5,058 bases of DNA from Deltaproteobacteria bacterium. GTDB taxonomy: Bacteria; Desulfobacterota; Syntrophia; Syntrophales; Smithellaceae. Every line of letters begins with the position of its first letter. Positions within the stretch are counted from its first letter, which is position 1. The position numbers and the translations under genes are program-made. The DNA lies in NCBI GenBank assembly GCA_011046295.1, contig DSAV01000197.1, positions 1 through 5,058 on the forward strand. Reading direction: 5' to 3'. The notes below the pieces were generated by a model, which saw only the letters and a program-made list of their open reading frames with translations, ran no database searches and was not told where the DNA came from. Shown here one piece after another: positions 1 through 5,058 of this stretch.

Positions 1-104
1 ATATGTGAGCACTTATCAATCCATAAACCCCATGTGCTTAAATATCGCTTGACATGGTCATAGTGTTCGCGATGATATTGTTTCATATATTCATGCTTTT
101 GCAC
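1..104 (-). CDS. Unidentified small ORF, 5' end only, overlapping the FrhB-like gene
   Basis: A reading frame on the minus strand stays open from a GTG at 104-102 to the left edge of the window, giving 34 codons and two extra bases. The start is chosen because GAAGGA (113-118 on the plus strand as TCCTTC) sits 8 bases upstream. An in-frame ATG at 86-84 is an alternative but has no visible ribosome site. The frame is closed just upstream by a TGA at 119-117, so the protein cannot start much earlier. With the GTG start it overlaps the last 14 bases of the FrhB-like gene, as expected for translationally coupled genes of one operon. The visible peptide is rich in histidine (H4, H11, H14, H17, H34) and tyrosine, has W25 and W28, and shows no signal peptide or membrane segment. 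I do not recognise the family. It could be a chance frame, because only about 100 bases are visible, but the overlap geometry favours a real gene. Confidence 0.5.
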   Translation of the reverse strand, partial: MQKHEYMKQYHREHYDHVKRYLSTWGLWIDKCSH

Positions 105-1233
105 GCAATATTTCCTTCACCATCGCGTCGCCGTTGTCCAGATACAAAAGTTTATTTGCCGAGCCGCTTTTGCGCGCGATATTTTCCAGCGCGCTTTTCT
201 TTTTTCCCATTGCCGCGACTTTAAGCTGCCGCAAACTTTCCGCGGGAGCTTCCTTTATTTCCAAAACGCCTCGTTTCACGGCCAGGTCAATCAAAGCTCT
301 GCCACGCTCACTGCGGACAATCAACTGATTCCAGCCGCGCTGTTCTTCATCTGTGCCGGCAAAACGCGCCGCGCCCACGGAAATATCGGCATATTCGGCC
401 GTGCTGTCTATGCAATAATTACACGCTTCACGAACGCAGGCCTGCGCTTCCGTAAGAGGAATTTCTTTAACGCCCTCCCGCGTGTAAAGCTCCAGAATAT
501 TTTTCCCCGCCGGAATATCCATACGCTTTATATCATCTATCATTATGCTCTTTTGTGCCAGCAATGCGGAAAATTTTTCCATAGATAACGCCCAGCCGCA
601 ATAAAGACCGATAACAAGTTGCAACTGATTTACTTTTTTTGTTTCTTGTTTCTCTTGGGTTAATTTCATCTTGGCCAATGCCAGCGCCTGGCAGGGCGTG
701 GCTACCACACCGGCGCGTCCCTGCTGCTCGCGAACAAACTGATTGAACGCCGCCGCCATCGGAGAAACAATGAATTTGACCCTCGCGCTTTTACGTATCG
801 TGTTTTTATCCGCGGCTATTGTCCCGTAGCGCAGATATTGTTCTTGACCAGATGATACAAGCGCGGCATCGATCAAATCTTCGGCCAGCGCCAGCTCCAG
901 AAGCGCGGTGACCGTGCCGCCGTGCTGGCCCGCATCGCGGATTTCGGAATCCGCCGCGCGGGTTAGATAATAAGCTTTCACCGCACCGATTTCCGGCGTC
1001 AGATCCTTCGCGTCAAATAAAAGCTGCCTTAACCTTTCAAAATCGGTGGGCGTGCGTGGACAATAGACGTGGCATTTACCCTCGGTCAAATCGCAGTAAT
1101 GCAATTGAACGGTGCGGTCATTATATATTGCCTGATAGGGGCAAAGACCCACGCAGGCGCCGCAGCCGGTGCACAAATGCGCATCCAACACTTTATTTTT
1201 CAACAATTTCTGGCTGCTTAGCCTTCTTGCCAT
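91..1233 (-). CDS. FrhB-like iron-sulfur flavoprotein (coenzyme F420 hydrogenase/dehydrogenase beta subunit family)
   Basis: This 380-residue cytoplasmic protein belongs to the family of FrhB and FpoF, which use FAD and iron-sulfur clusters to pass electrons between a small redox carrier (F420 in methanogens) and a partner enzyme. The N-terminus has a ferredoxin motif, C21-x2-C24-x2-C27-x3-C31-P, and a second looser cysteine set C47, C54, C58-P. The family's N-terminal domain follows, with GQHGGTVTALL at about 102-112, close to the GQDGG-type motif of FrhB proteins. The C-terminal domain shows ATPCQ (178-182), a GLYC motif (C213), and C272-NY-C275-x-D followed by ADISVG (283-288). Length and domain order are complete. 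The start has GGAG 5 bases upstream and a promoter candidate behind it. A small ORF overlaps its 3' end. In bacteria this family acts with varied partners, and no hydrogenase, formate dehydrogenase or F420 gene is visible, so the substrate is open. Family assignment is firm; specific function is not. Confidence 0.9.
   Translation of the reverse strand: MARRLSSQKLLKNKVLDAHLCTGCGACVGLCPYQAIYNDRTVQLHYCDLTEGKCHVYCPRTPTDFERLRQLLFDAKDLTPEIGAVKAYYLTRAADSEIRDAGQHGGTVTALLELALAEDLIDAALVSSGQEQYLRYGTIAADKNTIRKSARVKFIVSPMAAAFNQFVREQQGRAGVVATPCQALALAKMKLTQEKQETKKVNQLQLVIGLYCGWALSMEKFSALLAQKSIMIDDIKRMDIPAGKNILELYTREGVKEIPLTEAQACVREACNYCIDSTAEYADISVGAARFAGTDEEQRGWNQLIVRSERGRALIDLAVKRGVLEIKEAPAESLRQLKVAAMGKKKSALENIARKSGSANKLLYLDNGDAMVKEILRAKA
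113..118 (-). promoter_or_regulatory. Ribosome binding site deciding the GTG start of the left-edge ORF
   Basis: GAAGGA on the minus strand lies 8 bases before the GTG at 104-102 and inside the last codons of the FrhB-like gene. It is the only Shine-Dalgarno-like sequence near either possible start, so it favours GTG over the ATG at 86-84. Confidence 0.4.
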
Positions 1234-1238
1234 TAATG

Positions 1239-1242
1239 CTCC
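1239..1242 (-). promoter_or_regulatory. Ribosome binding site of the FrhB-like gene
   Basis: GGAG on the minus strand is 5 bases upstream of the ATG at 1233-1231. It supports this start, which also places the first ferredoxin cysteine at residue 21, as expected for the family. Confidence 0.6.
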
Positions 1243-1262
1243 GACGGGATAATGATTTATTT

Positions 1263-1291
1263 TTTATATAACATTAACGCCGGCTAGGCAA
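1263..1291 (-). promoter_or_regulatory. Sigma70-like promoter candidate for the FrhB-like gene
   Basis: On the minus strand TTGCCT (1291-1286) and TATAAA (1268-1263) are separated by exactly 17 bases. They match the consensus -35 and -10 boxes at 4 of 6 and 5 of 6 positions. Transcription would start near 1256, giving a leader of a little over 20 bases that contains the GGAG ribosome site. Spacing and placement are good; no experimental support is available. Confidence 0.45.
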
Positions 1292-1332
1292 GATATCGAT
1301 AAAAGTTGTAAATTTAAGCCGGAAACGTTAAT
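1273..1332. repeat. Spaced inverted repeat between the divergent genes (possible operator)
   Basis: ATTAACG (1273-1279) is repeated in inverted orientation as CGTTAAT (1326-1332). The adjoining CCGG on the inner side of each arm extends the match, with a 3-base insertion in the right arm. The centre of symmetry falls next to an 8-base palindrome TATCGATA (1294-1301). The left arm lies inside the promoter candidate of the FrhB-like gene and the right arm overlaps the -10 candidate of the protease gene, so a bound regulator could touch both. The 46-base spacing is too long for a simple hairpin. A chance match cannot be excluded. Confidence 0.3.
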
Positions 1333-1334
1333 AT
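1306..1334 (+). promoter_or_regulatory. Weak promoter candidate for the M48 protease gene
   Basis: TTGTAA (1306-1311) and TAATAT (1329-1334) are 17 bases apart, each matching the sigma70 consensus at 4 of 6 positions. Transcription would begin near 1341, about 25 bases before the ATG and upstream of the ribosome site. A perfect TATAAT at 1343-1348 looks better alone but lacks a -35 box and would start transcription inside the ribosome site. Confidence 0.3.
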
Positions 1335-1352
1335 TTACTGCATATAATAAAC

Positions 1353-1358
1353 GAGGAG
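1353..1358 (+). promoter_or_regulatory. Ribosome binding site of the M48 protease gene
   Basis: GAGGAG ends 7 bases before the ATG at 1366. This strong site fixes the start and keeps the full lipoprotein signal peptide. Confidence 0.75.
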
Positions 1359-1365
1359 CAAAATC

Positions 1366-2301
1366 ATGAAAAAAATATTGTCTATAGTTATTTCATTTCT
1401 TTTTTTACTGACATCGTGCGCGCCGACAGCCAGTTCGCGTTATGATGACAGGGCAGAACGTGAAGCCACTATGACGGTTCAGGACGAGCGGAGACTGACG
1501 CAGGAAGCTCTTCCCAAAATACTGAAAGATTATCCTCCGGCACAAAATAATGAACTGCAAAAATATGTTTCTCAGCTTGGAATGAAAATCGTAAAGGCAA
1601 ACAATCTGGAAGGCAATCCCTATTCTTACAGCTTTACGGTGGTTGATGTTGTCGCTGTAAACGCGTTCGCCATGCCCGCCGGAACTATTTTTATAACCGC
1701 GCCGTTGATTGCCATGGCTCAAACGGAGGCGGAACTGGCCGGAGTCATCTCGCACGAAATCGGCCATGTCGTGGCGCGTCACACGGCCAAGCGCATGTAT
1801 GCCATGGAAAAGGCTCAAAATAAAACATGGCTTTACGCGGCGGGTGGCGGATTGATTGGCGCTGCCGCGGGTCTGGGACTGGCTCTGCTGATTTGCGGAA
1901 GAGGCGACACGGAATGTCTGGCAAAGGCGGCGGCAATCGGAGGTGTTGTCGGCGCGGGAGGCGGTATGCTTGCCCAGCAATACGGTTTTCTGGTCAATTC
2001 CCGCGAAGATGAAATGGAAGCGGACCGCATAGGTTTTCAGCTGGCCGTCAACGCCGGATACGATAGAAATGAGGTGGGCAGATTTTACGAACGTCTTTGG
2101 GAAATAGAAAAGAAATCCCAGGCATCGGCCAGCCCCATCGAAAAAAGGCTTTCTGATGCTTTCAGCACTCACCCGCCCAGCAAACTGCGGGTACAGCAGA
2201 TGGAAGAACTGGCAGCTCAAAGCCCCGCCAAGAAAGGAACTGTTAACACTGCAGGATTTAACCGGGCAAAAAAAATGGCCAGCGATATGCCCAAAAAGTA
2301 A
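1366..2301 (+). CDS. M48 family zinc metalloprotease, outer-membrane-type lipoprotein (LoiP/YcaL-like)
   Basis: This 311-residue protein is a predicted periplasm-facing lipoprotein protease of peptidase family M48, related to envelope quality-control proteases such as E. coli LoiP, YcaL and BepA. A lysine start and hydrophobic stretch (about 4-16) lead to the lipobox LTSC with C18 as the lipidated residue; alanine rather than aspartate follows, which fits outer-membrane sorting. The zinc site is H130-E-I-G-H134, with E131 as catalytic base and E216 of the EMEAD motif (216-220) as likely third ligand. H269 in the THPPS motif sits where BepA has its regulatory histidine switch. Between the two zinc motifs is a glycine- and alanine-rich hydrophobic insert (about 155-203) with two cysteines, C177 and C184. 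There is no C-terminal TPR domain, unlike BepA, so LoiP/YcaL-type is the better comparison. It is transcribed alone, divergent from the FrhB-like gene and convergent with the carboxyltransferase gene. Family and location are well supported; the substrate is unknown. Confidence 0.93.
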   Translation: MKKILSIVISFLFLLTSCAPTASSRYDDRAEREATMTVQDERRLTQEALPKILKDYPPAQNNELQKYVSQLGMKIVKANNLEGNPYSYSFTVVDVVAVNAFAMPAGTIFITAPLIAMAQTEAELAGVISHEIGHVVARHTAKRMYAMEKAQNKTWLYAAGGGLIGAAAGLGLALLICGRGDTECLAKAAAIGGVVGAGGGMLAQQYGFLVNSREDEMEADRIGFQLAVNAGYDRNEVGRFYERLWEIEKKSQASASPIEKRLSDAFSTHPPSKLRVQQMEELAAQSPAKKGTVNTAGFNRAKKMASDMPKK

Positions 2302-2341
2302 AAGAACCTGTAATAGATTAAAGTTATGTGCTTTGCTTATT

Positions 2342-2376
2342 TACATCCCGCGGGCACGCTCTCCCCTCGGGATGTA
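2342..2376. terminator. Hairpin between convergent genes, probable (possibly bidirectional) terminator
   Basis: TACATCCCG (2342-2350) and CGGGATGTA (2368-2376) form a perfect 9-base-pair stem. After one mismatch (2351/2367) the stem can continue with GGG (2352-2354) against CCC (2364-2366), leaving a 9-base loop. It lies 40 bases after the protease stop codon and 121 bases beyond the carboxyltransferase stop, where a shared terminator is expected. The T-run on the plus side is only three bases and the minus side is followed by AAATAA, so it is not a textbook intrinsic terminator. Confidence 0.5.
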
Positions 2377-2394
2377 TTTCTGGCACGCCCTCTC
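2353..2394 (+). repeat. Short imperfect direct repeat in the convergent intergenic region
   Basis: GGCACGCTCTC (2353-2363) recurs as GGCACGCCCTCTC (2382-2394), with two extra C bases. The first copy forms most of the hairpin loop and the second lies just beyond the hairpin. It may be a remnant of a small duplication or of a dispersed intergenic repeat; two copies do not settle which. Confidence 0.3.
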
Positions 2395-2467
2395 TTCACT
2401 TCTTTAGCTATGCACTCTTTTTCTTGCGGGAAGATTACCGGAAAAAAAGAAATTTAATCTTAGCCGC

Positions 2468-2481
2468 TTTAAAATTTTAAA
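2468..2481. repeat. AT-only perfect palindrome near the carboxyltransferase stop
   Basis: TTTAAAATTTTAAA is a perfect 14-base palindrome 16 bases beyond the carboxyltransferase stop codon. It can form only a weak AT hairpin. The rest of the 2377-2497 stretch shows no gene; a 7-base inverted repeat AAGATTA/TAATCTT (2431-2437 and 2455-2461) is the only other structure, and on the minus strand its loop contains a run of seven T. Any of these could contribute to 3'-end formation of the minus-strand transcript. Confidence 0.25.
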
Positions 2482-2497
2482 TCAGCCCTGTAATTTT

Positions 2498-4129
2498 TTA
2501 CCATGGATCAACGTAAGCGTGATTGCCCTTGTCCGGCTTTCGCGCGGCCACGGAATTTAATCCGCGCGTAATCCATTTTCGCGTGTCAGCCGGATCAATT
2601 ACCGCGTCGATTTCCAGGTGCGCGGCCATGTTGATGGCTTTGCCCTGCTCATACAACTGGGCGACAAGTTTTTCATATAACGCCTCGCGCTCGGCCGGAT
2701 CTTTTATTGCTTCCAGCTCTTTTTTGAAACCGGCTCTGACCGCTCCTTCCAGGCCCATGCCGCCGAACTCTCCCGTCGGCCAGGAAGCGGTGAAAAAAGA
2801 ATCATGAAAACCGCCGCGGGACATGGCCATGACACCCAGACCGTAACCGCGGCGCAGGATTACTGTAAAATAAGGAACCGTTAAATGGGAACCAATGACA
2901 AACATACGGCAGACATGGCGCACCTGCGCGCGCTTTTCGATTTCCGGCCCGACCATAAAGCCGGGCGTATCGCATAAAGAAAGAATCGGCAGATTATGCG
3001 CTTCGCAAATCTGCATGAGTCTCGCCGCTTTGTCCGCTCCCTCCGCCTCGATGGCGCCGGCCATGTGCATGCAGTTATTGGCGATAAGACCGAAAGGGTG
3101 GCCTTCTATTGTGATAAAACCGGTCACCATGCACTGGCCGAATTTGGGACGCAGTTCCAAAAACGAATCCGTATCCGCCAGCGCCCGGATCACCACGCGC
3201 ACATCATAAGCGCGCCGTCTGTTCTCCGGAATCAATTTGCGCAGGCGTGTCTGATCACCCGCTTCCCATTTTGCAGTTACCCCCTGAAAATAGGAAAGAT
3301 ATTTTTTAGTGACAGCAACCATTTCGACATCGTCGGCTACTTCGATATCCACCACGCCGTTTTGCGTCTGCACATCGATGGGGCCTACTTCTTCGGGCTT
3401 AAAAACACCCAGGCCTCCGCCTTCAATCATGACCGGACCACCCATGCCAATATTGGAATTTTTCGCGGCGATAATCACATCGCAGCAGCCCAGAAGAGCG
3501 GCATTGCCCGCAAAGCATGGACCTGATACGACGCCAATTACCGGCACTTTGCCACTCAAGCCTCCGAACAAGCTGAATGTTCTTAAATCCAGGCCGGCCA
3601 CCATGACGCCCGCGGCATCCACATCGCCGGGGCGGCCGCCGCCGCCTTCGGCAAATAAAATCACCGGCAGACTCTCTTCATGCGCCAAATTAAGCATACG
3701 GTCTTTTTTCTTGTGATTAAAAAACCCCTGCGTTCCGGCCAACACGCTGTAGTCATAAGCCAAAACCATGCAGCGGGCTTTATCAGAAGGGAATAAATTT
3801 CCATTTATTGTACCGATACCGGCTATCATCCCATCTCCGGGAGTTCTCTGGATTAAATCATCGAGAGAACGCCGTCCGCGCTGAGCGGCTATTGTCAGCG
3901 CTCCGTATTCAACAAAACTATCTTTATCAAAAAGATCTTCCACGTTGGCGCGTGTCGTGCGCTGATTTTTAGCCGCTCTTTTGGCAACTACATCGGGACG
4001 GTTTTCATCCAACGCGTAAGAATGTCTTTTAATTACCTCCGCCAGACCGGCGCGCAGAGACTCGGATGCAGAATCCTTAGCTGCGGGTGGAGAATTTTTT
4101 TCTTTAAGATTATCGTCTTTAGCTTTCAT
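2498..4129 (-). CDS. Acyl-CoA carboxyltransferase (carboxylase beta-subunit family)
   Basis: This 543-residue cytoplasmic protein has both crotonase-like halves of the biotin-dependent acyl-CoA carboxyltransferase family (propionyl-CoA carboxylase beta and methylmalonyl-CoA decarboxylase alpha). Such enzymes move CO2 between carboxybiotin and an acyl-CoA. The first half runs to about residue 290, with AEGGGGRPGD (160-169) and SGPCFAGNAAL (202-212); the second has the CoA-carboxylase pattern CDTPGFMVG (386-394), RRGYGLG (426-432), WPTGEFGGMG (450-459) and a closing DAVIDPADTR (508-517). The oxyanion-forming glycine-rich loops are all present. The first 24 residues are a charged low-complexity extension not typical of the core family. 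The GGGGRPGD motif replaces the GGARIQEG form of classical propionyl-CoA carboxylase, so the acyl substrate should not be assumed. It has no biotin carboxylase or biotin carrier domain and no such neighbour in the window. It follows the flavin oxidoreductase gene by 25 bases. Its ribosome site is weak (GGAG, 10 bases from ATG), but no other Met occurs before residue 101. Confidence 0.92.
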   Translation of the reverse strand: MKAKDDNLKEKNSPPAAKDSASESLRAGLAEVIKRHSYALDENRPDVVAKRAAKNQRTTRANVEDLFDKDSFVEYGALTIAAQRGRRSLDDLIQRTPGDGMIAGIGTINGNLFPSDKARCMVLAYDYSVLAGTQGFFNHKKKDRMLNLAHEESLPVILFAEGGGGRPGDVDAAGVMVAGLDLRTFSLFGGLSGKVPVIGVVSGPCFAGNAALLGCCDVIIAAKNSNIGMGGPVMIEGGGLGVFKPEEVGPIDVQTQNGVVDIEVADDVEMVAVTKKYLSYFQGVTAKWEAGDQTRLRKLIPENRRRAYDVRVVIRALADTDSFLELRPKFGQCMVTGFITIEGHPFGLIANNCMHMAGAIEAEGADKAARLMQICEAHNLPILSLCDTPGFMVGPEIEKRAQVRHVCRMFVIGSHLTVPYFTVILRRGYGLGVMAMSRGGFHDSFFTASWPTGEFGGMGLEGAVRAGFKKELEAIKDPAEREALYEKLVAQLYEQGKAINMAAHLEIDAVIDPADTRKWITRGLNSVAARKPDKGNHAYVDPW

Positions 4130-4139
4130 CTATTAACTG

Positions 4140-4143
4140 CTCC
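4140..4143 (-). promoter_or_regulatory. Weak ribosome binding site of the carboxyltransferase gene
   Basis: GGAG on the minus strand lies 10 bases before the ATG at 4129-4127, inside the 25-base gap after the flavin oxidoreductase stop codon. The spacing is longer than ideal and contrasts with the full-consensus site of the first gene, so the second gene may be translated less efficiently or depend on coupling. Confidence 0.45.
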
Positions 4144-4154
4144 ATTTATTTTTT

Positions 4155-5045
4155 TTAAGAAACCATCTCCCGGACAATTTCCTTAATCGGTTTAATTTCT
4201 CTGATTAAAGCGCTTACCTGACCCGCGCCGAAAGCCGCGCGTTCATAATTGCCGGTTTTGTCGGGGTTGATCTCCAGTTCATCGGCAATATTTTTTACCG
4301 CCGGGTCAGCCATTTTTTCTTTAACCCACGGTGTGACGATAATTCTCTGCGCCACCTTCATGCCCAGCGCCGGAATTAAATCCGTGCCTCCATCGCCGCA
4401 TCCGACAATCGCTTTTTTCCACTGCGTGGAGGCGGGGCTTTCCTCCGAGGCCAGAAACCGCGTACCCACCTGCACGCCCTGCGCGCCCAGGGACAGCGCC
4501 GCTTTATAACCTCGGGAATCGGCAATGCCTCCGGCGGCGACAATAGGCACATCAACATTATCGGCCACGAGCGGCACCAGAACCATGGTGGAAGATTCAG
4601 GATTGCGCGAACGGAGCCCCCCCGCTTCAGAGCCGACGACAACAAGAGCGTCCGCGCCGGCCTTAACCGCGGCAATCGCGTGCGACAGGGCCAGCACCAC
4701 GTGTATTCCTTTCATGCCCAGACCATGGATAATCGGATAAACATCTTTGGGCGAGCCTACGGAAGTCGTAACAGTTTTTACGTCTGCGTCAGCCAATACC
4801 TTCAAAATTTCCGCGTTTTGAGGATTAATCAGCATAATGTTAGCGCCGAAAGGCTTATCCGTAAGTTTTTTTACTTCACTGACAATTTTCTTTACCTCAT
4901 CGGTATCATTAATAAAACCCAGCGCCAGCATCCCGTAAGCGCCCGCCTCCGAGACGGCAGCCACCATTTTAGGGCTGTTAAACATGCCGATCGGCCCCTG
5001 AATAATGGGGTAGCGGCTACCAAGCATTTTGAGCAATTCCGGCAT
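4155..5045 (-). CDS. FMN-dependent oxidoreductase of the nitronate monooxygenase / FabK (2-nitropropane dioxygenase) superfamily
   Basis: This 296-residue TIM-barrel flavoprotein belongs to the superfamily holding nitronate monooxygenase, FabK enoyl-ACP reductase and NADH:quinone reductase PA1024. The N-terminal IIQGPIG (14-20), TSVGSP (94-99), SEAGG (139-143), AAGGIAD (170-176) and GVQVGTRF (190-197) correspond to the family's FMN- and phosphate-binding strands, and GAGQVSALI (273-281) matches its C-terminal motif. It is slightly shorter than typical members (about 310-330). The family's histidine directly after EAGG or ECAG, the usual catalytic-position residue, is leucine here (L144), so neither nitronate oxidation nor FabK activity should be assumed. 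The start has a full TAAGGAGG ribosome site 5 bases upstream. It is first of a pair with the acyl-CoA carboxyltransferase gene, which suggests a role in acyl-CoA metabolism. Automatic annotation would probably call it nitronate monooxygenase; superfamily membership is secure, the reaction is not. Confidence 0.9.
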   Translation of the reverse strand: MPELLKMLGSRYPIIQGPIGMFNSPKMVAAVSEAGAYGMLALGFINDTDEVKKIVSEVKKLTDKPFGANIMLINPQNAEILKVLADADVKTVTTSVGSPKDVYPIIHGLGMKGIHVVLALSHAIAAVKAGADALVVVGSEAGGLRSRNPESSTMVLVPLVADNVDVPIVAAGGIADSRGYKAALSLGAQGVQVGTRFLASEESPASTQWKKAIVGCGDGGTDLIPALGMKVAQRIIVTPWVKEKMADPAVKNIADELEINPDKTGNYERAAFGAGQVSALIREIKPIKEIVREMVS

Positions 5046-5050
5046 AAAAA

Positions 5051-5058
5051 CCTCCTTA
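5051..5058 (-). promoter_or_regulatory. Full-consensus ribosome binding site of the flavin oxidoreductase gene
   Basis: TAAGGAGG on the minus strand is a complete complement to the 16S rRNA 3' end, 5 bases before the ATG at 5045-5043. It settles the start and suggests strong translation. The promoter, or an upstream cotranscribed gene, lies beyond the right edge. Confidence 0.85.

Noticed and set aside
1343..1348. Perfect TATAAT as the -10 box of the protease gene
   Set aside because: No -35-like hexamer lies 16-18 bases upstream, and transcription would begin within the GAGGAG ribosome site.
1405..2220. Long open frame (271 codons) on the minus strand, antisense to the M48 protease gene
   Set aside because: It lies wholly within a gene with clear lipobox, HEIGH and EMEAD motifs on the plus strand. 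The antisense translation shows no recognisable domain, and the frame is a coding-bias shadow.
2156..2407. 83-codon plus-strand frame across the end of the protease gene and the intergenic hairpin
   Set aside because: It starts inside the protease gene in another frame, has no recognisable domain, and covers the terminator-like hairpin.
2996..3526. 176-codon open frame on the plus strand inside the carboxyltransferase gene
   Set aside because: It overlaps the conserved second half of a well-supported gene, and its product has no family motif.
4617..4623. Seven-C run as a possible frameshift site in the flavin oxidoreductase gene
   Set aside because: The frame is continuous on both sides and encodes family motifs before and after the run, so no frameshift is needed or indicated.
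4376..4675. 99-codon minus-strand frame inside the flavin oxidoreductase gene
   Set aside because: It overlaps in another frame the FMN-binding motifs of the real gene and gives an arginine- and proline-rich shadow product.

Overview
The window is compact bacterial DNA of mixed base composition, with no RNA genes, mobile elements, CRISPR arrays or prophage. It holds four complete protein genes and the first 34 codons of a fifth that runs off the left edge. The gene set suggests an anaerobic or facultative Gram-negative bacterium with strong CoA-thioester and iron-sulfur redox metabolism: an FrhB-type iron-sulfur flavoprotein, an acyl-CoA carboxyltransferase, a flavin oxidoreductase of the nitronate monooxygenase/FabK superfamily, and an outer-membrane-type M48 lipoprotein protease. 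A syntrophic or sulfate-reducing Desulfobacterota-like host would fit, but this is an inference from gene content and not a taxonomic identification.

Layout, left to right. Positions 1-1233 (minus strand) carry an FrhB-like gene followed by a small overlapping downstream ORF, probably translated from a GTG at 104 and cut by the window edge. Positions 1234-1365 form a divergent intergenic region with a good sigma70-like promoter candidate for the FrhB gene, a weaker one for the plus-strand gene, and a spaced inverted repeat between them. Positions 1366-2301 (plus) encode an M48 zinc metalloprotease lipoprotein. Positions 2302-2497 lie between two convergent genes and hold a strong hairpin (2342-2376), the best terminator candidate. 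Positions 2498-5045 (minus) carry a two-gene unit: the flavin oxidoreductase gene is first (start 5045, with a full TAAGGAGG ribosome site at the edge of the window), and 25 bases later comes the 543-residue carboxyltransferase gene.

How the genes may work together. The flavin oxidoreductase and the carboxyltransferase are almost certainly cotranscribed, which points to a shared role in acyl-CoA metabolism. The carboxyltransferase has no biotin carboxylase or biotin carrier gene in the window, so its partner must lie elsewhere. The FrhB-like protein is an electron-transfer subunit whose partner is also not visible. The M48 protease has its own promoter region and looks like an independent envelope quality-control gene.

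I did not find a convincing previously undescribed system. The points most worth a second look are the loss of the catalytic-position histidine in the flavin oxidoreductase (L144), the orphan carboxyltransferase of the GGGGRPGD type, the overlapping truncated ORF at the left edge, and the regulatory structure between the divergent genes.
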